This document shows, piece by piece, positions 38,724 to 47,487 of a DNA stretch of 64,000 nucleotides (its first letter is position 1; every line of letters starts with the position of its first letter). This DNA is from Pseudomonas songnenensis (GTDB lineage: Bacteria > Pseudomonadota > Gammaproteobacteria > Pseudomonadales > Pseudomonadaceae). The stretch lies in NCBI RefSeq assembly GCF_003696315.1, contig NZ_RFFN01000005.1, positions 248,001-312,000 on the forward strand. Direction: 5' to 3'. The notes under the pieces were generated by a model that saw only the letters and a list, made by a program, of their open reading frames with translations, was not told the DNA's origin and searched no databases. The translations under genes were made by a program, and so were the position numbers.

Positions 38724-39968
38724 TCACTGTAGTCTAGTCGGCTGGCCGCCGGCGCGACGCTCTTCCTGCCACTCGGCCAAGGTCGGCGCGGCCTGTTCGC
38801 CGGAGAGGCGGTGGACGATTTCGAAATAGTCCTGCTTGAAGCGGTCCTTGAGCACTTCCTCGCGGGGTTTCACGCGAACTGCATAGACGGTCTGCACGTT
38901 CTGGTGGTCGAACCCGCGCCACTGCTGCTGCCCCTTGAGCAGGCTATAGCTGTGGTTCTCCAGTGCGCTGATGACCTGCTCGCTGCCGATGCTCTTGGCA
39001 CGGGTGGCGGCATCCGCCCATTGGTAGACGATGCTGTAGGCCGATGCGGCGGAACTGGAGGGGTGGGTCTGATAACGCTCGCCAAAGTTGCGCACGAACG
39101 CTTTGCCGCGCTCGGAACCTTCCAGCTCGGGAACCCGCCAGGTCCAGGGCTCCGTTCCAAGCACGCCACGCATGATGTCAGGGCCGGCCAGCTCGACCAT
39201 GGAAAGCGTCAGGTTGGGGATTGCGATCTGCATCTTCTTGTTCAGACCAAGCTCATCGGCGATGCGCATGGCACGCACCATGTCTTCGCCGAACAGAACC
39301 AGCACCAATACCTCGGCACCACTGTTGGAGGCTTTCTCCAAAGCCGCACGGTAGTCGGACAGGCGTGCGCCGGGGAACGCGGTCTTGACGCCCTGATGCC
39401 TGTTCTGGTCGACCGTGCCCGTGGCCTGGCGCAGCGAGCTTTCGCTGGTATGGCCCCAGGTGTAATCGGACGTGATGTAGAAGTAGGTCTTGCCGGGCAT
39501 GTTCTCGTTCAGGTACTGCCCCAGCACCCGGGCGCTCATCCAGGCGTTGTTGCATTCACGGAACATGTAGCGGTGTCCGTCTTTGCCCGTGGTGTCGTTG
39601 GAATACGTCAGCGTGCCGAAGTAAAGCAGGCCGCGTTCCTTGGCCCGCTTGCTCGCGGCAATCGCCACGGCGCTGGAAACGCCGCCGAAGAGCATCGCCA
39701 CACCTTCGTCAGCCATCTTGTCGACGTTGGCGATGGCCTTGTCCGGGCGCGAGGCGGTATTACGGCTGATCAGCTGCAGAGGGCGGCCCAGAACGCCACC
39801 AGCCTCGTTGATCTCGTCGATGGCCATCAGGGCGCCGCGCATCTGCGCCAGACCTTCTTCCTTGTAGCTGCCAGTACGGGGATAGTTGAGGCCGAGCGTG
39901 ATGGGGTCGGCAGCCTGAGCCGTAAGACAGAACCCCAGCCCTAGCGCCAAAAGGGTAATCCGGTTCAT
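38724..39968 (-). CDS. Branched-chain-type (family 1) periplasmic binding protein without ABC partners
   Basis: A 414-residue type 1 periplasmic binding protein with signal peptide MNRITLLALGLGFCLTAQA and the family pattern ITLGLNYPRTGSYKEEGLAQ, LQLISRNTASRPDKAI and LLYFGTLTYSNDTTGKDG. No permease or ATPase gene lies nearby, so it is an orphan; its partner could be elsewhere in the genome, or it may feed a signalling receptor. It lies upstream of the two crotonase genes on the same strand, which suggests a link to amino-acid use. A strong hairpin follows its stop. Confidence 0.85.
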   Translation of the reverse strand: MNRITLLALGLGFCLTAQAADPITLGLNYPRTGSYKEEGLAQMRGALMAIDEINEAGGVLGRPLQLISRNTASRPDKAIANVDKMADEGVAMLFGGVSSAVAIAASKRAKERGLLYFGTLTYSNDTTGKDGHRYMFRECNNAWMSARVLGQYLNENMPGKTYFYITSDYTWGHTSESSLRQATGTVDQNRHQGVKTAFPGARLSDYRAALEKASNSGAEVLVLVLFGEDMVRAMRIADELGLNKKMQIAIPNLTLSMVELAGPDIMRGVLGTEPWTWRVPELEGSERGKAFVRNFGERYQTHPSSSAASAYSIVYQWADAATRAKSIGSEQVISALENHSYSLLKGQQQWRGFDHQNVQTVYAVRVKPREEVLKDRFKQDYFEIVHRLSGEQAAPTLAEWQEERRAGGQPTRLQ

Positions 39969-40160
39969 TGCATGTTCCTTGTTATCGCTTTTGTTATTGG
40001 TTTATTGGCAGTGGGCTTTTTTAACCTGCGGCCGGGGCTTGCGTCACTCTTTATGTGAGCTCTGGAAGCCGCGTCCGCATCAGTACGTGAGCCAGGTGCG
40101 ATTATGACTAAAGGAGGGGGGTTGATATTGCGGTAGCGCAACGACGGCGCCGTTTAGCCG

Positions 40161-40189
40161 TTGACATCGATGGCCGGGTTTTTTAGGGT
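40161..40189 (+). promoter_or_regulatory. Promoter of ung
   Basis: TTGACA (40161-40166) and TAGGGT (40184-40189) are 17 bases apart, about 30 bases before the ung ATG. The -35 is perfect; the -10 matches the TAGGGT form often seen in pseudomonads. Confidence 0.7.
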
Positions 40190-40218
40190 TCGGCGGCTTG
40201 GCCACCCGGAAATAGCTC

Positions 40219-40914
40219 ATGACCCAGGACGACCGCATCAGGCTCGAAGCAGGATGGAAGGACGCATTGCGCGATGAGTTCGACAAGCCGTACATGCGCG
40301 AGCTCGGCGCGTTTCTTCGGAACGAGAAGGCGGCAGGCAAGACGATCTATCCGCCGGGGCCTATGATTTTCAACGCACTCAACTCGACTCCGTTGGAGCA
40401 GGTCAAGATTGTCATTCTCGGGCAGGACCCCTACCACGGTCCCGGTCAGGCTCACGGCCTGTGCTTCTCGGTGCAACCCGGCGTAACGCCACCGCCATCA
40501 CTACAGAACATCTTCAAGGAACTGAAGCGCGATCTGAATCTGGAGATTCCGCGCCACGGTTATCTGCAGTCCTGGGCGGAGCAGGGGGTGCTGATGCTGA
40601 ACACGTCCCTTACCGTCGAGCAGGGAATTGCGGGGTCGCACGCCAAGGCGGGCTGGCAGCGGTTCACAGACCGCATCATCGAGGTGGTTGGCGAGCGCCG
40701 CCCGCACCTGGTGTTCATGCTATGGGGTGCGCATGCGCAGTCCAAGGCGAAGCTCATCGATGCGACACGGCATCTGATGCTGAAGTCGGTACATCCGTCG
40801 CCGTTGTCGGCGCATCGTGGATTTATCGGCAATGGGCACTTCAGCCGAGCCAATCAGTTTCTGATCCAGCAAGGGATTCAGCCGATCGACTGGCGACTGC
40901 CGGCGGAGGTGTGA
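40219..40914 (+). CDS. ung: Uracil-DNA glycosylase
   Basis: A 231-residue family 1 UDG that removes uracil from DNA. Catalytic Asp70 is in [14 protein letters not shown], the uracil pocket in LNTSLTVE and the minor-groove loop in [19 protein letters not shown]. Complete, with its own promoter. Confidence 0.98.
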   Translation: MTQDDRIRLEAGWKDALRDEFDKPYMRELGAFLRNEKAAGKTIYPPGPMIFNALNSTPLEQVKIVILGQDPYHGPGQAHGLCFSVQPGVTPPPSLQNIFKELKRDLNLEIPRHGYLQSWAEQGVLMLNTSLTVEQGIAGSHAKAGWQRFTDRIIEVVGERRPHLVFMLWGAHAQSKAKLIDATRHLMLKSVHPSPLSAHRGFIGNGHFSRANQFLIQQGIQPIDWRLPAEV

Positions 40915-40940
40915 CCCGATGCCTGCCGGGGGACATCGGG
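40915..40940. terminator. Hairpin between ung and the DUF4142 gene
   Basis: Arms cccgatg and catcggg pair over 7 bp around a 12-base loop right after the ung stop. No T tract is seen; weak candidate. Confidence 0.35.
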
Positions 40941-40948
40941 CCTTCGGT

Positions 40949-41464
40949 TCAGTTCTTGTTGCCATGCTTGGCTTGCAGGTCCTTGGCGTGTTTCAGATGC
41001 TCTTCCAGCTTCGGTAGCGCCTGTTGGGCAAACTGTTTCAGATCCGCATTTTCGCCATCGTTCACATAATCCTGATACAGCTCGATGGTCTGTTCGTGCG
41101 CCACGACCTGGTTGTTGGCATAGGCCTGATCGAAGTTCTCGCCATCGCGCAGCTTCAGGATCATGGCCTTGGCCTTGTCCATCAGCGTTGCCTCGTCGGA
41201 CATTTCCAGGTTCTTCTGCTGGGCTAGCTGAGCTAGCTGCTGATTGGCCTTGGTGTGGTCGTCGATCATCTTTTGGGCAAATTGTTTCACGTCCTCGGAC
41301 GTACCTTTGTCCAGCGCCATCCGGGCGGTTTCGATTTCCGCGATGCCCTTGGCCGACGCCTCGTCGACGAAATTATCGCCTTCGGCAGCAACCGCCATGT
41401 TGGCGGCCAGGCCGACCAGTAAGGCGAAGGCGCCCGAGAAGATTGTCTTGGTTGTTTTGGTCAT
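40949..41464 (-). CDS. DUF4142 secreted protein
   Basis: A 171-residue exported protein with a signal peptide (TIFSGAFALLVGLAANMAVAA) and a long helical DUF4142 domain: FVDEASAKGIAEIETARMAL, DVKQFAQKMIDDHTKANQQL and the second half DLKQFAQQALPKLEEHLKHA. The fold resembles ferritin-like four-helix bundles. Function is not known; some members are linked to stress or redox roles. It stands alone downstream of the HDOD gene. Confidence 0.85.
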   Translation of the reverse strand: MTKTTKTIFSGAFALLVGLAANMAVAAEGDNFVDEASAKGIAEIETARMALDKGTSEDVKQFAQKMIDDHTKANQQLAQLAQQKNLEMSDEATLMDKAKAMILKLRDGENFDQAYANNQVVAHEQTIELYQDYVNDGENADLKQFAQQALPKLEEHLKHAKDLQAKHGNKN

Positions 41465-41535
41465 TGCGTTCTCCTTACTTCACCAGGCTCGTGCCGACCG
41501 GCAGGCTCGACACAAGGCGCGATGCGGCGAAATTG

Positions 41536-41570
41536 CCGTCCCTTTTGTGACTAGGCGTCATGAGGGACGG
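41536..41570 (-). terminator. Possible terminator of the HDOD gene
   Basis: Arms ccgtccct and agggacgg enclose a 19-base loop with an inner tgac/gtca pair. It lies 36 bases after the HDOD stop and ends in a weakly T-rich stretch on the minus strand. Confidence 0.35.
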
Positions 41571-41606
41571 TTCCTCGCTTTCGGGCGAACGGTGGTGCAG
41601 GGGCGC

Positions 41607-42443
41607 TTACTGAAGCATGGTCATCGCCGCGTCCATGGCTGCGGACAAATCCTCGTCTTCCTGCATCAGCTCACTGGGGTCGAGCCCAAGCTTGGCGAAA
41701 GCCGGAACTGCGCTCCAGTCCAGTTGCGCATAGGGATGCTGGGTACCCATGTAGCTCTGTAGCGTCGCGACCTGCACGATGTCGACGTAGTCGACCTTGG
41801 CCGAGTCGCGCTGGAAATTGGTGTACTGGCCGGCGACCGACGCAATGGCATCCGGGAAGTCCCAGGCGCGCAGGATCTTCTCCCCCACCATGGGGTGGAT
41901 CTTATCGATGACATGGTTGAGGCTGAACGAGTCTGCAAGCAAGGCGCTGTGTTCTTCGGCGTACGTCAGGATCGGCAGTATCCCGATCTGGTGAACCAGG
42001 CCCGCAAGTGTCGCTTGATCCGGCATCAGTCGCGTGTAGTGTCGGCAGAGCACGTGGCTGATCGCGGCAACCTCGGTGCTCTTGTTCCATACCTCGCGCA
42101 TCTTGCGGTCGACGACGTCTGTGGTGGCCTGAAACATCTGCTCCATTGCCAGACCGGTGGCCAGGTTGCAGGTGTAGTTGATGCCCAGACGGCTGATTGC
42201 CATCTGCAGGTCATCGATCTCACGGCTGCTGCGCAGCAGCGGACTGTTGACCACCTTGATGATGCGGGCAGTAACCGCCGCATCGTTACCGATCACTTTA
42301 CTCAGCGCCGGAATGCTGATGTCCGGATCTTCAGCTGCCTCGCGCACCCGCAGGGCGACTTCGGGCAGGGTGGGCAGAACCAGCTCATCATTCTCGATCG
42401 CCAGGGTCAGTTCACGCTGGACTTTCTCGGCAAGGGTGCTCAT
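41607..42443 (-). CDS. HDOD-domain signalling protein
   Basis: A 278-residue protein with one HDOD domain (about residues 20-215), an HD-related domain lacking catalysis. Features: LPTLPEVALRVREAAEDPD, LSKVIGNDAAVTARIIKVVNSP and ATLAGLVHQIGILPIL. Such proteins take part in regulation of biofilm, motility or DNA uptake in pseudomonads, but no target can be named for this one. Start ATG at 42443 with aaggaatgac just upstream. Confidence 0.88.
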   Translation of the reverse strand: MSTLAEKVQRELTLAIENDELVLPTLPEVALRVREAAEDPDISIPALSKVIGNDAAVTARIIKVVNSPLLRSSREIDDLQMAISRLGINYTCNLATGLAMEQMFQATTDVVDRKMREVWNKSTEVAAISHVLCRHYTRLMPDQATLAGLVHQIGILPILTYAEEHSALLADSFSLNHVIDKIHPMVGEKILRAWDFPDAIASVAGQYTNFQRDSAKVDYVDIVQVATLQSYMGTQHPYAQLDWSAVPAFAKLGLDPSELMQEDEDLSAAMDAAMTMLQ

Positions 42444-42554
42444 GTCATTCCTTTATGGTGTCGGTCAGTGTCGCTCGGGCGCTTCTGGCCAGCCGGTTTT
42501 TGGCATCCGCCTATGGTGCGCCTCTAGGGATTTGCTTTCTGGCTCCGGTTCGCA

Positions 42555-43502
42555 CTAGCGCTGGATTTCCTGGTCCGGATTCAGACTGTAGGGGATATCC
42601 AGCAGACTCAAGGGCAGACCGTCGGGCGAGCCGAGGTAAAGGCGGCCATCTGCTGCGGCATCCTCCTGTACCACTGCGAGCAGTTCGATTCCCTCGGGAC
42701 AGGCCGCCGCCAGGACCACCTCGCCAACGCTTGAGCCGTGCACCGGAGAGAAAAGCTCCACGCCCGGCGCCGGCAAATCTTCCTGGGCGCCGTCGATGGC
42801 CAGGCGATGCAGGCGGCGTTTGAGTTTGCCCAGGTACTGCATGCGCGCCACGATCTCCTGTCCGGTGTAGCAGCCTTTCTTGAAACTCACCCCGCCGAGT
42901 GCCTGAAGGTTGATCATCTGAGGAATGAACAGCTCACGTGTGCTTCCGAACACCTGGCCGATGCCTGCACGGATCTGATCGAGCAGCCAGCGGTCCACCG
43001 GCGCTTCCTGTAGTTGCGCGGCCAGGCGCATGCGAGCCTGGTTCGCTTCGCCGCTTGATACCCAGAGCTCTGAGCGACCGTCTGCCAGGCGGATGGCGAT
43101 CATGCCGTTGTTGCGCACGACGCTATCCGCGGTCTGTGGCAGGTCCAGACCAAGGCTGACCAGCGAGCCATCGCCACCGGCAAGACCGAATCGGCACCAT
43201 GCGCCGCTTTCATCGCTCAGGCGAGACTTGGAGAACACTGCGTACTTGCTCAGGTCGGCCTGTTGCGGTTGCAGCAGATCGCTGGCCATCGCGAGCAGGT
43301 AGCCATCCCCGTCCAGTACGATGCGGAAGCTCGACTGCATGCGCCCCTTGGGTGTGCAGCGTGCGCCGAGGCTGGAGGTTTCGGCATTGAGGTAGTTGAG
43401 GTTGCAGGTCAGCTGACCTTGAAGAAATTTGCTGGCATCCGGGCCGCGCACGGCAAGGACGCCTTCATGCGACAGAACGCAGAAATAAGCAGTGTCGGTC
43501 AT
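42555..43502 (-). CDS. ygfZ: Folate-dependent iron-sulfur assembly protein YgfZ
   Basis: A 315-residue tetrahydrofolate-binding protein of the GcvT-like fold. The defining motif KGCYTGQE with its conserved Cys is at about residues 216-223 (SFKKGCYTGQEIVARMQYLG). It supports iron-sulfur enzymes such as MiaB. It is divergent from sdhE-ygfX; this arrangement is common in gammaproteobacteria. Confidence 0.95.
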   Translation of the reverse strand: MTDTAYFCVLSHEGVLAVRGPDASKFLQGQLTCNLNYLNAETSSLGARCTPKGRMQSSFRIVLDGDGYLLAMASDLLQPQQADLSKYAVFSKSRLSDESGAWCRFGLAGGDGSLVSLGLDLPQTADSVVRNNGMIAIRLADGRSELWVSSGEANQARMRLAAQLQEAPVDRWLLDQIRAGIGQVFGSTRELFIPQMINLQALGGVSFKKGCYTGQEIVARMQYLGKLKRRLHRLAIDGAQEDLPAPGVELFSPVHGSSVGEVVLAAACPEGIELLAVVQEDAAADGRLYLGSPDGLPLSLLDIPYSLNPDQEIQR

Positions 43503-43617
43503 GATCGGTCGTCGTCAGAATCCGGGGTGGGCATCATAGCAGGCCGATGAAAACGGTTGCGTGGTGGCCGGTTTGCCGTGCGATGAAAAAAGCAACTGAT
43601 GAGCTCGGCGCAGTCGC

Positions 43618-43623
43618 TATAAT
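43618..43623 (+). promoter_or_regulatory. -10 box upstream of sdhE
   Basis: TATAAT lies 28 bases before the sdhE ATG. No good -35 hexamer is found at 16-18 bases. Confidence 0.5.
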
Positions 43624-43650
43624 GCGCGCCTTCTCAAAAGGAGCCGATGT

Positions 43651-43905
43651 ATGGCTGAGCAATCCGAACTCAATCGCCTGTTCTGGCAGAGCCGTCGTGG
43701 CATGTTGGAGCTGGATGTTTTGCTGGTGCCTTTCGTCAAGGAGGTCTATCCAGGCCTCGATGAGGAAGATCAGCGCCGCTACCGCAAGCTGCTGAGCTGT
43801 GAGGATCAGGACATGTTCGGGTGGTTCATGCAGCGCGGTGAGCCGGAGGACGAGGATCTGCGGCGCATGGTCCGCATGATTCTGGATCGTGTCCAGCCCG
43901 AGTAA
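43651..43905 (+). CDS. sdhE: Succinate dehydrogenase flavinylation factor SdhE
   Basis: An 84-residue protein carrying the RGMLELD motif (residues 16-22) that binds SdhA and promotes covalent FAD attachment. [13 protein letters not shown] is also typical. It overlaps ygfX by 17 bases, the usual pairing. Confidence 0.95.
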   Translation: MAEQSELNRLFWQSRRGMLELDVLLVPFVKEVYPGLDEEDQRRYRKLLSCEDQDMFGWFMQRGEPEDEDLRRMVRMILDRVQPE

Positions 43906-44344
43906 TTCGCCCTTCGAATGCCAATGGCAGCCGTCAGGTCTGCTGTTGACGTTCTACATTGCCGCTCAGGTGCTTGCGCTGGCGGCAATCCTCACGTCGG
44001 CTGCGCCGGTCTGGCTGCAGCTCATTTGCCTGCTTTCATGCCTTGCCCATGCGGGTTATGTGGTGCCGCGCAGCGTCCTGCTGTCCAGTCGCGGCTCGTG
44101 GCGCGGTCTGCGTCACGATGAGGATGGTTGGCATCTGTGGAGCCAGCAGCAGGGCTGGCAGCCGATCCAGCTGTTGCCTGACAGCCTCGCCCTGCCTCAG
44201 GTGGTGGTCCTGCGCTTTCGTTTACCTGGCCGGCGCTGCGCTGACAGTATCTGCATCCCGCGTGACGCGCTGCCGCGCGAGCAGCATCGCCGTTTGCGGG
44301 TGCGGCTCAAGTTCAGTCGGCGAAGGTGGGCGGCGCCAGGATAG
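43889..44344 (+). CDS. ygfX: YgfX-type membrane protein
   Basis: A 151-residue protein with two membrane segments ([21 protein letters not shown] and [19 protein letters not shown]) and a basic cytoplasmic tail. This is the layout of YgfX/CptA, whose E. coli homologue is described as a toxin acting on the cytoskeleton, although the toxin claim is disputed. It uses a GTG start within sdhE. Its last 32 bases overlap the 3' end of the convergent nadB. Confidence 0.8.
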   Translation: MSSPSNSPFECQWQPSGLLLTFYIAAQVLALAAILTSAAPVWLQLICLLSCLAHAGYVVPRSVLLSSRGSWRGLRHDEDGWHLWSQQQGWQPIQLLPDSLALPQVVVLRFRLPGRRCADSICIPRDALPREQHRRLRVRLKFSRRRWAAPG

Positions 44345-45929
44345 TGTCAAGCGCTTGGGGTAGTAGCTGCGGATAGTCGAGCGTGTAGTGCAGGCCACGG
44401 CTTTCCTTGCGCTCCATGGCTGAGCGGATCATCAGATCGGCCACGAGGGCGAGATTTCGCAACTCGAGCAGATCCCGGCTGACCTTGTAGTTGCTGTAGA
44501 ACTCGTCAATCTCACTGAGCAGCAGGCGTACCCGGTGCTGGGCGCGCATCAGACGTTTGTTGGTGCGAACAATGCCGACGTAGTCCCACATGAAGCGCCG
44601 CAGCTCGTCCCAGTTGTGCGCGATGATGACGTCTTCATCGGAATCGGTGACCTGACTGGCATCCCAGGCGGGTAACGTCGCGCTGTGGGTGATATGGGGC
44701 AGCTCGCGGAGGATGTCCTGGGCGGCGGCACGACCATAGACGAAGCACTCCAGCAGTGAGTTGCTGGCCATGCGGTTCGCGCCGTGCAGCCCAGTGAAGC
44801 TGGTTTCGCCAATGGCGTACAGGCCCGGAATGTCGGTTCGTCCGGCCTGGTCGACGACCACGCCGCCACAGGTGTAATGGGCTGCCGGAACCACCGGGAT
44901 CGGCTGGCTGGTGATGTCGATGCCATATTCCAGGCAGCGTTCGTAGACGGTGGGGAAGTGGCTCTTGATGAAGTCGGCCGGCTTGTGGCTGATATCCAGA
45001 TAGACGCAGTCAATGCCCAATCGCTTCATCTCGTGGTCGATGGCGCGTGCGACGATGTCGCGCGGCGCCAGCTCCTCACGGGTATCGAAGCGCGGCATGA
45101 AGCGTTCGCCATTCGGCAGCTTGAGCAGTGCGCCTTCTCCGCGCAGGGCTTCGGTGACCAGGAAACTCTTTGCCTGCGGATGGTAGAGGCAGGTCGGATG
45201 AAACTGGTTGAACTCCAGATTGCCCACGCGGCAGCCTGCACGCCAGGCCATGGCAATGCCGTCGCCGCAGGCACTGTCAGGGTTGCTGGTGTACAGGTAG
45301 ACCTTTGCGGCTCCACCAGTGGCCAATACCACAAAGCGTGACTGGAAGGTTTCCACTTCGCCGGTGTTGCGATCGAGCACATATGCGCCCAGGCAGCGCC
45401 TGCCGGGCAGGCCAAGCTTGTGCTCGGTGATCAGGTCAACCGCGACACGCTGTTGCAACAGTTCGATATTGTCCTTTTGCCTGGCTTGACCGAGCAGCGT
45501 GTTGAATATCGCCGCGCCAGTGGCGTCGGCGGCGTGAATGATGCGCCGATGGCTATGACCGCCTTCGCGGGTCAGATGGAATTCGAAACTGCCATCCTCG
45601 CGATCCGGTGCATCGTCCCGCGTAAATGGCACGCCTTGCTCGATCAGCCACTGGATCGCTTCGTTGCTGTGCTCGACGGTGAAGCGAACGGCATCTTCAT
45701 GGCACAGGCCGCCGCCAGCGATCAGCGTGTCCGCGACGTGTGATTCCACGGTGTCGGTCGTGTCGAGGACCGCAGCCACGCCACCCTGGGCCCAGTAGGT
45801 CGAGCCGTTGGATAGATCACCTTTGCTCAGCACCGCGATGCGCAGATCGGCTGGCAGGTTGAGTGCGAGAGTCAAGCCGGCGGCGCCGCTTCCGATAACC
45901 AACACGTCGTATCGTAGAACCTGGTTCAT
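44313..45929 (-). CDS. nadB: L-aspartate oxidase
   Basis: A 538-residue FAD enzyme making iminoaspartate for NAD synthesis. The dinucleotide fold is [15 protein letters not shown], other conserved pieces are [29 protein letters not shown] and AAHYTCGGV. The start at 45929 ([15 protein letters not shown]) is chosen from the family; a 38-residue longer frame upstream has no support. It is convergent with ygfX, overlapping by 32 bases, and divergent from algU. Confidence 0.97.
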   Translation of the reverse strand: MNQVLRYDVLVIGSGAAGLTLALNLPADLRIAVLSKGDLSNGSTYWAQGGVAAVLDTTDTVESHVADTLIAGGGLCHEDAVRFTVEHSNEAIQWLIEQGVPFTRDDAPDREDGSFEFHLTREGGHSHRRIIHAADATGAAIFNTLLGQARQKDNIELLQQRVAVDLITEHKLGLPGRRCLGAYVLDRNTGEVETFQSRFVVLATGGAAKVYLYTSNPDSACGDGIAMAWRAGCRVGNLEFNQFHPTCLYHPQAKSFLVTEALRGEGALLKLPNGERFMPRFDTREELAPRDIVARAIDHEMKRLGIDCVYLDISHKPADFIKSHFPTVYERCLEYGIDITSQPIPVVPAAHYTCGGVVVDQAGRTDIPGLYAIGETSFTGLHGANRMASNSLLECFVYGRAAAQDILRELPHITHSATLPAWDASQVTDSDEDVIIAHNWDELRRFMWDYVGIVRTNKRLMRAQHRVRLLLSEIDEFYSNYKVSRDLLELRNLALVADLMIRSAMERKESRGLHYTLDYPQLLPQALDTILAPPTFAD

Positions 45930-46278
45930 GTCCAATTCCGCGGAAAAACGAGCCCTAGTATATAGACGGGATGTAGCGCCAAAATAGCCGACTGTGTAGT
46001 TGTCTTCTAACGAGACGGAACTTTTCGTTATCAGGCCGCTCAATAGGCAGTTATGAATGCAAACCAGCTGGCCATCGTGTATGGGCGGTGCGAGTTTGCT
46101 ATGGACACCAGGACGGCGTCGTCAGCAGGGCTGGCGCAACGCTGTGGTGCAATCGCCGTCAGGTATTGCAGGATAGCTTGCTAGGAGGGGGAGAACTTTT
46201 GCGTAAAGCCCGGGTCTATTCTGGCAGGTCGGTTCACTGGTGTGAGCGACGCCACTCCGTTACTGGGGAGGTGCGCTC
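45930..46278. promoter_or_regulatory. Divergent control region of nadB and algU
   Basis: This 349-base region holds no gene I can support; the frame 46088-46285 covers the sigma-E-type promoter and has no ribosome site, so I do not count it. The part next to nadB is relatively AT-rich. In P. aeruginosa this region carries several algU promoters; here I can see one clear sigma-E-type site (46193-46220). Confidence 0.6.
46193..46220 (+). promoter_or_regulatory. AlgU (sigma-E)-type autoregulated promoter of algU
   Basis: The -35 box GAACTT (46193-46198) is perfect, the spacer is 16 bases and the -10 is TCTAT (46215-46219; consensus TCTGA). It lies 59 bases before the algU ATG, which fits positive autoregulation. 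Confidence 0.8.
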
Positions 46279-46860
46279 ATGTTGACTCAGGAGCAGGACC
46301 AGCAACTGGTTGAACGAGTGCAGCGTGGGGACAAGCGGGCGTTTGATCTGCTGGTAATGAAATACCAGCACAAGATCCTTGGGTTGATTGTGCGATTCGT
46401 GCATGACTCCCATGAAGCTCAGGATGTTGCTCAAGAGGCGTTTATCAAAGCCTATCGTGCACTTGCAAATTTTCGCGGCGACAGCGCTTTTTATACGTGG
46501 CTGTACCGCATCGCCATCAATACGGCGAAGAATCATCTGGTGGCGCGTGGAAGGCGGCCGCCAGACAGTGATGTGAGTTCCGAGGATGCCGAGTTCTATG
46601 AAGGTGATCATGCCCTCAAGGATATCGAGTCACCGGAGCGCTCGCTGCTCAGGGATGAGATTGAAGACACCGTTCATCGAACCATTCAACTTTTGCCGGA
46701 AGATTTGCGTACTGCTCTAACACTGCGCGAATTTGATGGTCTTAGTTATGAAGACATTGCGAGCGTCATGCAATGTCCGGTGGGCACAGTACGTTCTCGG
46801 ATCTTCCGGGCACGTGAAGCCATAGATAAAGCGTTGCAACCCTTGTTGCATGAATCCTGA
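46279..46860 (+). CDS. algU: RNA polymerase sigma factor AlgU (sigma-E)
   Basis: A 193-residue ECF sigma factor for envelope stress and alginate. Region 2 contains KYQHKILGLIVRFVHDSHEAQDVAQEAFIKAYRAL and region 4 the helix-turn-helix DGLSYEDIASVMQCPVGTVRSRIFRARE (each mentioned only in outline). It is held inactive by MucA. The start ATG at 46279 gives the standard MLTQEQDQQLVERVQRGDKR. First gene of algU-mucABCD, with a matching promoter upstream. Confidence 0.98.
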   Translation: MLTQEQDQQLVERVQRGDKRAFDLLVMKYQHKILGLIVRFVHDSHEAQDVAQEAFIKAYRALANFRGDSAFYTWLYRIAINTAKNHLVARGRRPPDSDVSSEDAEFYEGDHALKDIESPERSLLRDEIEDTVHRTIQLLPEDLRTALTLREFDGLSYEDIASVMQCPVGTVRSRIFRAREAIDKALQPLLHES

Positions 46861-46891
46861 GACAGCGGCGACAGCCAAGAGAGGAACCGCC

Positions 46892-47479
46892 ATGAGTCGT
46901 GAAGCCCTGCATGAATCGCTGTCCGCGGTGATGGATAACGAAGCGGACGAGTTGGAATTACGTCGCATGCTCGCAGGCGACAACCCGGAGCTGCGTGCTA
47001 CCTGGTCGCGTTATCAACTTGCCCGTGCCGCCATGCACAAGGAGTTGATCGAGCCACGCCTGGACATCGCGGCAGCAGTGTCTGCTGCGCTGGCCGATGA
47101 GGCAGCTCCAGTCAAGACACAGCGCAATGGCTGGAAGAGCCTGGGTCGTCTGGCAGTCGCAGCTTCGGTTACCGTAGCTGTTCTGGCCGGTGTGCGTCTG
47201 TACAATCAGAACGAGGTGGCGGGGCCGCAGCTCGCTCAGCAGGCACCGCAGCCGAGCATCGCTGTTCCGCAGACCAGCCAGGGCCCGACGGTGCTCGCGG
47301 GTTACAGTGAGCAGGCGGAAGCTCCTGCTCAGGCTGCCGCGGATAGCGCCCCGGTTGAGCGCTGGCATGAAGAGCGTCTGCCGTCCTATGTGCGCCAGCA
47401 TGCCCAGCAAGCTGCCTTTAGTAACGGATCGGAGAGCGCGCTGCCGTACGCTCGCGCGGCCAGCATGGAAGAACGTTAG
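46892..47479 (+). CDS. mucA: Anti-sigma factor MucA
   Basis: A 195-residue single-pass inner-membrane protein. Its cytoplasmic part (1-84; MSREALHESLSAVMDNEADE) binds AlgU, one membrane helix lies at about 85-104 (LGRLAVAASVTVAVLAGVRL), and the periplasmic part binds MucB. The length equals that of intact MucA, so there is no sign of the truncations seen in mucoid strains. The start at 46892 has gaggaac upstream. Confidence 0.97.
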   Translation: MSREALHESLSAVMDNEADELELRRMLAGDNPELRATWSRYQLARAAMHKELIEPRLDIAAAVSAALADEAAPVKTQRNGWKSLGRLAVAASVTVAVLAGVRLYNQNEVAGPQLAQQAPQPSIAVPQTSQGPTVLAGYSEQAEAPAQAAADSAPVERWHEERLPSYVRQHAQQAAFSNGSESALPYARAASMEER

Positions 47480-47487
47480 GGAGAAAC

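Noticed and set aside
40080..40218. An aggagggggg sequence at about 40111-40121 upstream of ung that looks like a ribosome site.
   Set aside because: No usable frame follows; the nearby TTG frames stop within a few codons.
46088..46285. A 65-codon frame upstream of algU.
   Set aside because: It spans the sigma-E-type promoter, has no ribosome site and would overlap the algU start.
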